Source: Litoreibacter albidus
GTDB lineage: Bacteria > Pseudomonadota > Alphaproteobacteria > Rhodobacterales > Rhodobacteraceae
Length of the DNA stretch: 64,000 nucleotides
Direction of reading: 5' to 3'
NCBI RefSeq assembly: GCF_900107015.1
Contig: NZ_FNOI01000008.1
Span: 62,001-126,000 of the forward strand
Of the stretch, positions 16,393-24,340 are shown one piece after another; within the stretch, counting starts at the first letter, position 1, and every line of letters begins with the position of its first letter. The translations under genes and the position numbers were made by a program. The notes beneath the pieces are model-generated. The model made no database searches and was not told the origin of the DNA. It saw only the letters and a list, made by a program, of their open reading frames with translations.

Positions 16393-17772
16393 ATGTTCGG
16401 AGTAGTTGGCCTGTTGGCTTTAGTTGGTTTGCTTGGTGCAATTTTTGAATCCGACGACGATGACGCAGCACCGGTAGATCAGGGCGAGGTCGATCCAACG
16501 CCGATTGACGGCGTGATTGGCGACAACTCCGACAACCTCATCAACGGCACAATCGACGTCGATATCATGGAAGGCCATGCAGGCGACGATACGATTTCCG
16601 GCCTAGAGGGTGACGACAAGATCGCAGCCGGTCGCGGCGATGACACCGTGAACGGTGGCGACGGCGACGACGACATCCGTGGCAGCGACGGCGAAGACAC
16701 GATCTTCGGCGATGCGGGCGACGACAAAATCAACGGCGGCGCCGATGCGGACAGATTGTCTGGCGGCGAAGGCGATGACATCATTCGTGGCGCTGGCGGT
16801 GCGGACCAAATTCTGGGCGACGCAGGGGATGACAACATCAACGGCGGCACAGGCAATGATATGATCGGCGGCGGCTTTGGCGACGATACTATCGCTGGCG
16901 GCGGCGGCGATGACCTGATCAACGGCGCAGAAGGTAACGACACAATCACAGGCGGTGGCGGCAACGACAGCATCCTTGGCGGTGCTGGCAATGACGTGAT
17001 CGAAGGCGAAGGCGACAACGACGAAATCTACGGCAACGAAGGCGATGACAATCTGGCCGGCGGCGCTGGCAATGACTTCGTAAATGGCGAAGACGGCAAC
17101 GACCGCGTTGCTGGCGGCGTTGGCGACGACATTCTGGGCGGTGGCCTTGGTGAAGACACGCTGATCGGTGGCGCGGGCAACGATCTGTTGCTGGGTGCGT
17201 TCGACCCTGACGCCCCATTCGGCCCGCTTGATGCGGACGGTGCGGATACGCTCTACGGGAACGAGGGCGACGATGTGATCTACATCGGCTCCGGCGACAC
17301 CGCAGTTGGCGGCGAAGGCTCCGACACATTCGCGTCCGGCACGATCATCCGTCCGGGCGAAGCTGGCTTCGTTGAAGACTTCAATCCTGACGAGGACGTG
17401 ATCCAGCTGCACTACGATGCCACGGTATCCGACGCACCAGTGGTCACGGTTGAGGCCAACGAAGACGGCTCCGCCAACGTCACCATGGACGGCAAAGTTG
17501 TCTTGGTCATCAAAACACCTGGCGATCTGGACAAGGACGATATCAAGGTGAAAACCGTGCTGACGATTGATCCACCGGCACCAGCAGCTCCAGATAGTGG
17601 CGAAGAAGCTCCGGTCGCTGAAGAGCCAGTGACAGAAGAGCCAGCCGCTGAAGAGCCAGTGACAGAAGAGCCAGCCGCTGAAGAGCCAGCAGGCGAAGCT
17701 GATCCTGTGGTCGTGGAAGAGGTGACCCCAGTGGTCGTCATGCCACCGGCTGAGGAACCTGTCGCAGCCTAA
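16393..17772 (+). CDS. RTX-type calcium-binding repeat protein
   Basis: The 459 aa acidic protein begins with a hydrophobic N-terminus (MFGVVGLLALVGLLGAIF) followed by DDDD, then about 25 glycine/aspartate-rich nonapeptide repeats of the GGxGxDxhx type (about residues 65-300). These fold as a calcium-bound beta-roll outside the cell in known members. After a non-repeat domain ending the roll (about 300-390) comes a Pro/Glu/Ala-rich tail made of a 10-residue repeat. The ATG at 16393 is chosen over an upstream TTG because AGAGGAG precedes it. No protease, lipase or adhesin domain is present and no type I secretion genes are nearby. The hydrophobic N-terminus may be a signal or a membrane anchor. 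Confidence 0.8.
   Translation: MFGVVGLLALVGLLGAIFESDDDDAAPVDQGEVDPTPIDGVIGDNSDNLINGTIDVDIMEGHAGDDTISGLEGDDKIAAGRGDDTVNGGDGDDDIRGSDGEDTIFGDAGDDKINGGADADRLSGGEGDDIIRGAGGADQILGDAGDDNINGGTGNDMIGGGFGDDTIAGGGGDDLINGAEGNDTITGGGGNDSILGGAGNDVIEGEGDNDEIYGNEGDDNLAGGAGNDFVNGEDGNDRVAGGVGDDILGGGLGEDTLIGGAGNDLLLGAFDPDAPFGPLDADGADTLYGNEGDDVIYIGSGDTAVGGEGSDTFASGTIIRPGEAGFVEDFNPDEDVIQLHYDATVSDAPVVTVEANEDGSANVTMDGKVVLVIKTPGDLDKDDIKVKTVLTIDPPAPAAPDSGEEAPVAEEPVTEEPAAEEPVTEEPAAEEPAGEADPVVVEEVTPVVVMPPAEEPVAA
17617..17689 (+). repeat. 30-bp tandem repeat in the RTX gene tail
   Basis: A 30-base unit starting GCTGAAGAGCCAGTGACAGA occurs as two full identical copies (17617-17646, 17647-17676) and 13 bases of a third. 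It encodes the ten-residue unit AEEPVTEEPA. Identical DNA copies imply recent duplication and possible copy-number variation between strains. Confidence 0.9.
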
Positions 17773-17784
17773 CTGGCGATCCCG

Positions 17785-18687
17785 TCAGTCTGATCTAAAG
17801 AAAGCCCCGAAACAGTCGAGCACTGCGTCGGGGTTTTCTTCCATTACGAAGTGCCCGCTGACGCAGGATTGCGCGCTCACGTCATCCGCCCAGTTGTCCC
17901 ACAGGCGCGCAGGGTCACCTGTTTGGCCGGGAAACCCGCCTTCCGCCCACAAGAATTTCAACGGCGCGCTGATTTTACGCCCAGCCACGCGGTCGGCCTC
18001 ATCCAGCGCCCGATCGAACGTCGCGCCTGCGCGGTAGTCTGCGCACATCGCATGGATACGCGCCGGATTCTTGGCTTGCCTGCGGTAGCTTTCCAATGCG
18101 GCAGGCGGGAAAATGTCCAGCGACTTCGCATTCACCCAGCTGGCCAGCGTGTGGCCCATATAGGCGACAGGGTCGGCGTCGATCATGCGCTCGGGCAGGG
18201 GGTGCGGTTGGGCAAGAAAGGTCCAGTGGTAGGCCTTCAGCGCCAGTTCTGCGGTCCAAGATTTCCAAAAGTCGCCGGTGGGGACGATCTCGATAATCCC
18301 TAAACGCGCCAATCGGTCAGGGTGGTCCAGCGCAAAGCGGTACGCCACACGTCCGCCCCGATCATGGCCCAGCACATGCGCTTGCGCATGCCCCAAATGA
18401 TTCAGCACGCCCACAAGGTCTTGCGCCATCTGCCGCTTGGAATAGGTCGCGTGGTCTGTGCTGTCGTCATGCGGCGCGTCGCTGTCGCCATAGCCGCGCA
18501 AGTCGGGCACAATGCAGGTGAACGCGTCGGTGAACTGCGGCGCAATGTTTAGCCAGCACATGTGGTTTTGCGGGTACCCGTGCAAAAACATCAGCGCAGG
18601 CCCCGTGCCCGCGACATGTACCGACAGCGTCACGCCGCCCACGTCAATGTGGTGGCGGGTAAATCCGGGAAGGTCTGATTGGGTCAT
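17785..18687 (-). CDS. Alpha/beta hydrolase, probable haloacetate (fluoroacetate-type) dehalogenase
   Basis: The 300 aa protein has the DehH1/FAcD pattern: HGYPQ oxyanion loop, HDRGGR with nucleophile Asp109, and SGHF with His279. Compared with the studied fluoroacetate dehalogenase RPA1163 (Asp110, Arg111, Arg114, His155, Trp156, Trp185, Tyr219, His280) every pocket residue is present with a constant offset of one: Asp109, Arg110, Arg113, His154, Trp155, Trp184, Tyr218, His279. The triad acid Asp134 is Glu133 here. Such enzymes hydrolyse haloacetates to glycolate in the cytoplasm. The start is set by GGAG before 18687. It is convergent with the RTX gene. The reaction is inferred; chloro- or bromoacetate, or an ester, could be the true substrate. 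Confidence 0.82.
   Translation of the reverse strand: MTQSDLPGFTRHHIDVGGVTLSVHVAGTGPALMFLHGYPQNHMCWLNIAPQFTDAFTCIVPDLRGYGDSDAPHDDSTDHATYSKRQMAQDLVGVLNHLGHAQAHVLGHDRGGRVAYRFALDHPDRLARLGIIEIVPTGDFWKSWTAELALKAYHWTFLAQPHPLPERMIDADPVAYMGHTLASWVNAKSLDIFPPAALESYRRQAKNPARIHAMCADYRAGATFDRALDEADRVAGRKISAPLKFLWAEGGFPGQTGDPARLWDNWADDVSAQSCVSGHFVMEENPDAVLDCFGAFFRSD
17802..17838 (+). terminator. Terminator of the RTX gene lying inside the hydrolase 3' end
   Basis: AAGCCCCGA (17802-17810) pairs with TCGGGGTTT (17828-17836) with one G-U pair, with a small inner CAGT/ACTG stem and a T-rich end on the plus strand. The stem is inside the last codons of the convergent hydrolase gene. Confidence 0.65.
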
Positions 18688-18743
18688 GATGCGCTCCGTT
18701 CTTGCGCTCTTATAGGAGCGGCATGCAGCGGCGCGATCAAGGT

Positions 18744-19250
18744 TTATTCCCAAAGCTCAGGTTGCTTCACATAGGCAATGTAGAGCGGGTGCTTGGGGTG
18801 TCCGGCCTTGCTCAGACCTAGATGGTAGAGCGGCTTGCCCACCGTCCGCATCAGGGTTTCGACCTGCGGGCCACGCTGCAAATGCGCGCCATGCGTGCCC
18901 CAAGCGGCCACAACCGTGTCCGCCCACTGGCAGGCCTCCACGATGGCGGCATCATTGGCCGCGCCAATAGGCTCTGCGGCCTTCTTCATCTGAAACGGGT
19001 CGGTGTCGCGCCACGCGAAGATGTTGCAAACGCGAAAGGCCCCGAAGCCTAATGCACGCGCCCGACGCTCGCACCGCTCGACCGTGGGGTCGTTTTGCAC
19101 TTCTGTCGCGGTGGACGGGTTCAGCATGACAAAGGCGACCTTACGCCCCGCGCCATCCCATTCGCGCGTCAGCGTGTAGCGGTAGCGTTCGCAGTCGGAA
19201 TAAACCGCCGTGGAGGCGGCATCATCCTTCATATGTGTGCGGGTAATCAT
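18744..19250 (-). CDS. DUF1643 domain-containing protein
   Basis: The 168 aa protein carries the DUF1643 core: a YRYTLTREW segment, FVMLNPSTATEVQNDPTVERC (about residues 38-58), and the C-terminal GKPLYHLGLSKAGHPKHPLY. The function of the family is unknown. The ATG at 19250 matches the N-terminus (MITRTH) I recall for relatives; a TTG at 19286 is possible but overlaps the previous gene. A hairpin stands directly before the ATG, and no clear ribosome site is seen. The gene lies downstream of a small membrane protein gene on the same strand. Confidence 0.85.
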   Translation of the reverse strand: MITRTHMKDDAASTAVYSDCERYRYTLTREWDGAGRKVAFVMLNPSTATEVQNDPTVERCERRARALGFGAFRVCNIFAWRDTDPFQMKKAAEPIGAANDAAIVEACQWADTVVAAWGTHGAHLQRGPQVETLMRTVGKPLYHLGLSKAGHPKHPLYIAYVKQPELWE

Positions 19251-19270
19251 GGGCTGGCTTGTGCCAGCCC
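19251..19270 (-). terminator. Hairpin between the membrane-protein gene and the DUF1643 gene
   Basis: GGGCTGGC and GCCAGCCC form a perfect 8-bp stem around four bases. It starts 12 bases after the stop of the membrane-protein gene and ends at the DUF1643 ATG. It has no T-run, so it may cap translation of DUF1643 rather than end transcription. Confidence 0.5.
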
Positions 19271-19282
19271 ATGCCGTCTGGT

Positions 19283-19750
19283 TCAAGCCTGCGCTTTGTC
19301 TGCGAAAGGTCCACGCTCAATCACATAGACCGCGACCAAGGCGTAGAGGATGTGCCCCCACAGCGCGACCCATGTGATGCCGGTGAAGCCAAGGAACGGC
19401 GGGTTGCCTGCGATCAGATGTGCCACGAAATAAAGCGCGAAGACCCACAACCCGATGCCGTACACAGTCGCCGTGACAGCCCAATGCAGGCTTGGGATGA
19501 TCTTTTGCTGGATAGGGCGCGCCACCAGCAGGTAGCCCAGCGAATACACAAACATGCCGGTCAGGATGTGCAGAATGTCGCCCGCACCCTTCGGAATAGA
19601 CCCGAACACCGTTTTTAGGGTCGCAGTGGCAAGGCCAACAGGTGCCAGCTTGGCGAAGCCGAAGGCAGGAGAAAGCCCTTGGCCGAACAGGTCAAAGGCG
19701 ATGGTGGCAAGGGCGCCCGCAAGAAGGATGGTCCAGATTTGGCGTTGCAT
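19283..19750 (-). CDS. Small four-helix membrane protein of unknown function
   Basis: The 155 aa product is hydrophobic with about four membrane segments (near residues 5-22, 55-75, 85-105 and 125-145) and short polar loops. I do not recognise a named family; it resembles conserved uncharacterised membrane proteins of Rhodobacterales. The ATG at 19750 (MQRQIWTILLAGAL) has GGAG at a good distance; a start at 19873 would run through inverted repeats. A 6-bp dyad, CAGTGT-N5-ACACTG (19840-19856), lies about 90 bases upstream. Confidence 0.7.
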   Translation of the reverse strand: MQRQIWTILLAGALATIAFDLFGQGLSPAFGFAKLAPVGLATATLKTVFGSIPKGAGDILHILTGMFVYSLGYLLVARPIQQKIIPSLHWAVTATVYGIGLWVFALYFVAHLIAGNPPFLGFTGITWVALWGHILYALVAVYVIERGPFADKAQA

Positions 19751-19839
19751 GATGTGCTCCAGTGTTGAATGTCGCAATCTTTGTGCAACGCTGGTGCGCA
19801 TCTGAACAGATACCTCACGCAAATGCGTAGTCCGCGCGG

Positions 19840-19934
19840 CAGTGTCGTGAACACTGTAACAATTCAGGCCCATTTTTTGGTAAAACGGGCCGCCTTGAGG
19901 GCGGCACAGACGCCGAACAGGCTGAATTGTTACA
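19840..19934. repeat. Nested palindromic element after truB
   Basis: TGTAACAATTCAG (19855-19867) and its exact reverse complement CTGAATTGTTACA (19922-19934) are 54 bases apart. Between them are a GGCCC/GGGCC pair and a CCGCC-TTGAG-GGCGG hairpin. A further dyad, CAGTGT-N5-ACACTG, abuts the left arm. The right arm ends three bases from the truB stop codon. This could be a compound terminator or a small palindromic repeat element. Confidence 0.65.
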
Positions 19935-19936
19935 AT

Positions 19937-20863
19937 TTATTCGCTGATGGTGCTTTGGGCGGTGTTGAAAACCCGCGACGGGTGCAATTCGCCCGCCTTG
20001 TAGCGACCAACCGCAACCGCCTGCCCGTTTAGCGAGGCCCACGCCTCGTCGCCGTATTCCACGCTCGATCCGATCACCAAGCCGGGGTTGCCGTTGCGCA
20101 GCTTCACCGCGCCGCTTTCGGTCGTTGGCAGCTCTGGCAGATCTGCCAAGCCAATTTCCAACGGGCCTAGAAAGTCCATGATTGCGTCGGTTTTTGCGAC
20201 AGCTTCCAACTCTTCCAGCGTCACGCCGTCCTCTACATCGAACGGGCCGGACCAGATGCGGCGTAATTCGCGCACATGCCCGTGGCAGCCAAGGGCCGCG
20301 CCCAAGTCCCGCGCGATGGAGCGCACATAGCCGCCCTTGCCGCACACCATCTCCAACGTCACGTGGTCGGCGTCGGGGCGTGCCACGAAGGTCAGCGCCT
20401 CCACGAACAGTGGTCGCGCCGCGATTTCCACGTCTTCGCCGTCGCGGGCCAGCTTGTAGGCGCGTTGGCCGTCAATCTTCACGGCGGAAAACTTCGGCGG
20501 AACCTGCATGACGTCGCCCACAAAGGCGGGCAGGGCGGCGATGATCTCGTCGTCACTCGGGCGCGCGTCGCTCTCGGCAACCACTTCACCCTCCGCGTCA
20601 TCCGTATTGGTGGCGCGCCCAAGGCGTACCGTGAACTGATACGCCTTCATCGCGTCGGTGATGAATGGCACGGTTTTCGTGGCTTCCCCAAGAGCGATGG
20701 CTAGAACGCCCGTGGCGTCAGGGTCCAGTGTACCCGCATGGCCCGCCTTCTTGGCGTCAAACGCCCAGCGCACCTTGTTCACCACAGATGTGGAGGTAAT
20801 CCCCGCCGGTTTGTCGATAACGACCCAGCCTGAAATGTCGCGGCCTTTTTTACGGCGTCCCAT
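19937..20863 (-). CDS. truB: tRNA pseudouridine(55) synthase
   Basis: The 308 aa protein is a standard Tru[20 protein letters not shown] at the N-terminus, [14 protein letters not shown] with catalytic Asp47, and the [13 protein letters not shown] motif. It makes pseudouridine 55 in the T-loop of tRNAs. The C-terminal region, from about residue 235, is a short PUA-like extension. It is downstream of rbfA and a DUF2233 gene on the same strand, following the common rbfA-truB-rpsO-pnp order, here interrupted. The start matches the family ([13 protein letters not shown]) and a GGAG site is close by. Confidence 0.96.
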   Translation of the reverse strand: MGRRKKGRDISGWVVIDKPAGITSTSVVNKVRWAFDAKKAGHAGTLDPDATGVLAIALGEATKTVPFITDAMKAYQFTVRLGRATNTDDAEGEVVAESDARPSDDEIIAALPAFVGDVMQVPPKFSAVKIDGQRAYKLARDGEDVEIAARPLFVEALTFVARPDADHVTLEMVCGKGGYVRSIARDLGAALGCHGHVRELRRIWSGPFDVEDGVTLEELEAVAKTDAIMDFLGPLEIGLADLPELPTTESGAVKLRNGNPGLVIGSSVEYGDEAWASLNGQAVAVGRYKAGELHPSRVFNTAQSTISE

Positions 20864-20942
20864 GGTGTGCTCCTGTATTCGAAGATCGGGTGCTATTGCG
20901 GGGCGGCATGGGCGTCAATCCCCCAGATCACCGGCCTTGGGG

Positions 20943-21677
20943 TCATTGCGACGGCAAGGCCTGCCCTATGATCGGCCCCATACGCGGCCCGGCGTCGACT
21001 CGGCCCTCACTGGCGGCGTAAAGTCGCGACACCGTGCCGTCCAAAAACAGCGCGTTCGGGCTGTCCAACACATCGCGGTAAAGCGTTGCCATATCATGAA
21101 AGCGCACGAACCCGTTGGAGATCACGAAATGCGTCCGACCCAGCTTGTCCACACCAACCCCGTTGCGACGTTTGCGCGATGTGCTGTCCGGCATAAACTT
21201 CGGGTGCAGCTTGCCGTCGATCACCAGCATCGGGCCGGATTGCGTGGCAATGCGGCAGGCGGGCGGGTCGGTGGCGAAGGTGCGGCTCTCGATCACGCGC
21301 GCCTCTTGGTTGGCGACGCAGAACACCCCGTTCGGCAGCAGCGCAAAGTTGCCCGGCCCCTCGCGGGTCACGATCGGCGCTTGTTGCTGGTGATTGGCGA
21401 TAAACAAGCCGACCGCGCGGCGGTCCTCGTGGTACATGCCGCCGTTCATCGCAAACGTCAGGGTCTGCCCCTGCTCTGCCAGCTGCTCTTGCAGGGAGAA
21501 GAACTCCCCCACCACGCGCCCGTCATTGTCTTTCAGCCAGAGGTTGATCGTCGCCGCGTTCTCCACCGTGCAAACCGTGTAGCTGTCGCCCCGATGCGTC
21601 ACGTCGCGGCAGGGCTCCGCCGCCGCAGCGCCGGCAAACATGCAAGCCAGTAGCGCGTATTTAATCTTCGCCAGCAT
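20943..21677 (-). CDS. Phosphodiester glycosidase (DUF2233/NAGPA) domain protein, exported
   Basis: The 244 aa protein has a signal peptide (MLAKIKYALLACMFAGAAAA then EPC) and the NAGPA/DUF2233 core with LTFAMNGGMYHEDRRAVGL, GPNG-like loops, ATQSGPMLVIDG, RNGVGVD and NALFLDGTVSRLY. The fold includes the human uncovering enzyme, a phosphodiester glycosidase; bacterial members are thought to act on envelope glycans, but substrates are unknown. Its ATG lies inside the end of rbfA (17-base overlap), so the two are translationally coupled. The start at 21677 is preferred because it begins the signal peptide exactly. Confidence 0.85.
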   Translation of the reverse strand: MLAKIKYALLACMFAGAAAAEPCRDVTHRGDSYTVCTVENAATINLWLKDNDGRVVGEFFSLQEQLAEQGQTLTFAMNGGMYHEDRRAVGLFIANHQQQAPIVTREGPGNFALLPNGVFCVANQEARVIESRTFATDPPACRIATQSGPMLVIDGKLHPKFMPDSTSRKRRNGVGVDKLGRTHFVISNGFVRFHDMATLYRDVLDSPNALFLDGTVSRLYAASEGRVDAGPRMGPIIGQALPSQ

Positions 21678-22080
21678 CGTCGTCGTCAGCCGCCAGATCG
21701 CGGCGCACGTCTTCTTGCGCGAACAGGCGGTTGGTCTCGTCCATGCGGTCAAACGTGTCGTCCAGCAGGAACCGGATGTCGGGCGAATGCTTCACCGACA
21801 TCTGCTTGGTGATCGCCTGACGGATCGCCCATTTGTTGCGCGCCAGTGCCGCGATGGCCTCATCCTTGCCCTTGCCGCCCAAGGGCAGCACAAAGGCCGT
21901 CGCAATCCGCAGGTCGGGCGTGACACGCACCTCGCTGACGGTGATCGACATGCGGTTCAGGTCCGGATCATGGATTTCCCCACGGTTCAGGATGTCCGAC
22001 AAGGTGCGCCGGATAAGTTCGCCCACACGAAGTTGACGTTGCGATGGGCCTGCGCCCGCGAATTTTGAGTTCTTAGCCAT
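21661..22080 (-). CDS. rbfA: Ribosome-binding factor A
   Basis: The 139 aa product has the single KH-like RbfA domain, with RQLRVGELIRRTLSDIL near the N-terminus, ITVSEVRVTPDLRIATAFV in the middle and SPDIRFLLDDTFDRMDETNRL at the end, followed by an acidic DDDD tail. It assists 16S rRNA maturation in the small subunit. GAGG precedes the ATG at 22080; a start at 22116 is not supported. It is divergent from dapB with about 80 bases between them. Confidence 0.95.
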   Translation of the reverse strand: MAKNSKFAGAGPSQRQLRVGELIRRTLSDILNRGEIHDPDLNRMSITVSEVRVTPDLRIATAFVLPLGGKGKDEAIAALARNKWAIRQAITKQMSVKHSPDIRFLLDDTFDRMDETNRLFAQEDVRRDLAADDDDAGED

Positions 22081-22158
22081 GGCCTCGCACTTAAGCCCCT
22101 TGCCACCGCCTTGCAACAGGTCCTACACCGTTTGGGCTATAGGATATGAGGGTTTTTA

Positions 22159-22959
22159 ATGACTGGCATCGTGATTACAGGCGCATCTGGCCGTATGGGG
22201 CAAATGTTGATCAAGGTCGTTCAGGCCTCCGACCACGCGCATCTTGTGGGCGTGACGGAGCGGGAGGGCCACCCATGGATCGGTCAGGATCTGGGTGTCG
22301 CGATGGGTCAGACGGCGCTGGGCGTGCCCGTGGTGTCCGACGCCATGTCCGTGGTCAAAGATGCGCAGGCCGTCATCGACTTCACCTCCCCCGCCGCGAC
22401 CGTGGCCATGGCAAAGCTCGCTGCTCAAACGGATGCGGTGCATGTGATTGGCACCACCGGTCTGAGCGACGATGATCTGGCCCAGATCAAAGCCGCCGCT
22501 GCGAGCGCCACGATTGTGCGCGCTGGCAACATGAGCCTTGGGGTGAACCTGCTGGTGCAGCTCACCAAAAAGGTCGCCGCCGCCTTGGACGAAGACTACG
22601 ATATCGAGGTCGTAGAGGCGCACCACCGCCACAAGGTCGACGCGCCGTCCGGCACGGCCTTGATGTTAGGTGAGGCCGCAGCCGAGGGGCGCGGCGTGGC
22701 GCTGCCAGACGTCAAAGACAGTGGCCGCGACGGCATTACAGGCGCCCGTAAACGCGGCGACATCGGTTTCGCGGCCATCCGTGGCGGGGATGTGGTGGGG
22801 GAGCATGACGTGATCTTCGCCGCCGACGGCGAACGCATCGTGTTGCGCCACATAGCCACCGACCGCGCGGTCTTCGCCCGCGGCGCGCTGAAGGCGGCTT
22901 TGTGGGGGCAGGGTAAAGAGGCTGGCGAATACGATATGCTGGATGTGCTGGGCTTGTAG
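22159..22959 (+). CDS. dapB: 4-hydroxy-tetrahydrodipicolinate reductase
   Basis: The 266 aa enzyme has the nucleotide motif GASGRMGQ at the N-terminus and the family signature [20 protein letters not shown] (about residues 153-172), with the catalytic His and Lys. It reduces the DapA product in the lysine and diaminopimelate pathway using NAD(P)H. Its length is normal. It stands alone, divergent from rbfA. A hairpin follows 44 bases after the stop. Confidence 0.97.
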   Translation: MTGIVITGASGRMGQMLIKVVQASDHAHLVGVTEREGHPWIGQDLGVAMGQTALGVPVVSDAMSVVKDAQAVIDFTSPAATVAMAKLAAQTDAVHVIGTTGLSDDDLAQIKAAAASATIVRAGNMSLGVNLLVQLTKKVAAALDEDYDIEVVEAHHRHKVDAPSGTALMLGEAAAEGRGVALPDVKDSGRDGITGARKRGDIGFAAIRGGDVVGEHDVIFAADGERIVLRHIATDRAVFARGALKAALWGQGKEAGEYDMLDVLGL

Positions 22960-23003
22960 ATGTCCGCTTCTAGGTGACCAACTTGCTATCCGAGGGCCCG
23001 TAA

Positions 23004-23022
23004 GGAGCGATTCAGTCGCTCC
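23004..23022 (+). terminator. Hairpin after dapB
   Basis: GGAGCGA pairs with TCGCTCC around TTCAG. There is no T-run, so termination strength is uncertain. Confidence 0.45.
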
Positions 23023-23136
23023 CACATCCTGCAGGTAATCTGCAACACAGCTTACCAAGTGGGGTTTTGAGGGTAGGACAAGGGTCCACGGTCACATAGG
23101 GTAAGGGGGATAATTATTGTCTGGTAAAGTCTCTCC

Positions 23137-23979
23137 ATGAGTTTTCTTGTCATTGCTCCTGCGACATTGGCCCTTTGGGTCGTTTGGTTTTCCGTCTGGA
23201 CAATTTTGAGACAAGTTCCGCCAATCCTAGAGTACGGCATTTGGGATGTTAGGCTTTCCACGGGTGCGTTGGTGATCTCCGCGATCTTGCTGGGGCTATC
23301 AATCAGTCTCTTGCATGCTCTCCGCGCTGGAAGTGATCGCGCGACAAAAATCTTCGGCGTGCTGGCCGTAATGGTGGCGACGCCGCCGATATTCATTGGG
23401 GCCCGCGCCAACCTGCCTGTATTCGGCTACAGCTATTACGCGGGTTTCGATTGGATTGCTTCGGAACAGGTACAGCTTGCATGGTTGGCGTTGGTAGTGC
23501 TGTCCGTTTTGTATTTCGCCCATCGCACGATCGTCCGTGAACCTCTTCGCACTGAGGCAAAAATGCCTGTTAGATCTTCATATCAGATCTGGATGATGAC
23601 GTTGTATTGGGTGCTGACAGGCTGGTTTACTGTGTTGGCCCTGAACGCTATATCGCCTTTCTGGTCACAAACTTGGATCGAACTGTTCGAGGATGTAACC
23701 AGCGGTGAATCCTTCAGGTTAAGGTTTTCGCCACAGAACGTCTTGATCGTGGCAATTGCGTTAGGGCTTTGGTTGCGCTCAGGTGCAACACTTTGGTTAG
23801 TCTCAGTTTGGGCCTTCGCATATCATTTCAGCAGTTTTTTCAATTTGGCCAGGTATTATCCAAAAGACCACACCAACGGTCCGCCGAAGGATTACTGGCT
23901 CAATCATCCTGTGTTGATACTGGGCATTCTTTTGGCGGTCATTTTCATCCAGCGGGCGAAGGTGATCCGAGCCGTTTGA
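23137..23979 (+). CDS. Multi-pass membrane protein of unknown function
   Basis: I do not recognise a family for this 280 aa protein. It has about seven hydrophobic segments (near residues 3-25, 40-62, 70-90, 105-128, 150-175, 200-220 and 258-276), with a loop rich in aromatic residues (LPVFGYSYYAGFDWI) and a C-terminal NLARYYPKDHTNGPPKDYW loop that could face one side of the membrane. Codon use is less GC-biased than that of dapB and rsmB around it, suggesting later acquisition. The ATG has no clear ribosome site. No partner gene is adjacent. The 130 bases after it show no gene. Confidence 0.6.
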   Translation: MSFLVIAPATLALWVVWFSVWTILRQVPPILEYGIWDVRLSTGALVISAILLGLSISLLHALRAGSDRATKIFGVLAVMVATPPIFIGARANLPVFGYSYYAGFDWIASEQVQLAWLALVVLSVLYFAHRTIVREPLRTEAKMPVRSSYQIWMMTLYWVLTGWFTVLALNAISPFWSQTWIELFEDVTSGESFRLRFSPQNVLIVAIALGLWLRSGATLWLVSVWAFAYHFSSFFNLARYYPKDHTNGPPKDYWLNHPVLILGILLAVIFIQRAKVIRAV

Positions 23980-24106
23980 TCTTGAAGGTTACTGCCGACA
24001 ACGATTTAGGTTTTCAGCTCTAAGCCTCAGGTCGCGAGCTTCCGACTAAACCGCCATTCGTGCTGTTCGCAGCATTGGTCATTCTGCCCTCAAAACGGAC
24101 GCCCCA

Positions 24107-24280
24107 CTAAAAATCGACCGCTATCCCCTTACGTTCCCAATCGCCGTAGCGCACGGGCTCTGGGCCGTCGCGGCCGCCCAGTTCTGAGGGGAGGTCCAGC
24201 TCTTTTGCGGCCTTCTTGCGCGCGGCGGCTTCTTCCAGTGCGCGAAGGGCCGCTGGGGGCAGGTCTTCTTTGTCTGTCAT
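24107..24280 (-). CDS. DUF1674 / SDHAF4-like protein
   Basis: The 57 aa protein ends in the diagnostic DUF1674 motif GPEPVRYGDWERKGIAVDF. The family includes SDHAF4 of mitochondria, which assists succinate dehydrogenase flavoprotein assembly; bacterial members are assumed to do likewise. The front half is charged and alanine-rich. The ATG at 24280 starts MTDKEDLPPAA; a longer frame from 24349 would run through the divergent promoter of rsmB. Succinate dehydrogenase genes are not nearby. Confidence 0.85.
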   Translation of the reverse strand: MTDKEDLPPAALRALEEAAARKKAAKELDLPSELGGRDGPEPVRYGDWERKGIAVDF

Positions 24281-24340
24281 GGCTCGCGTCCTTGTTCCGG
24301 TCCTGCACTTGATATACGGCCCTTGGGCAAGGAGACAAGT

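Noticed and set aside
16600-17290. Regular short DNA repeats that might suggest a CRISPR array
   Set aside because: They are codons of the glycine/aspartate nonapeptide repeats in one frame, imperfect and without spacers.
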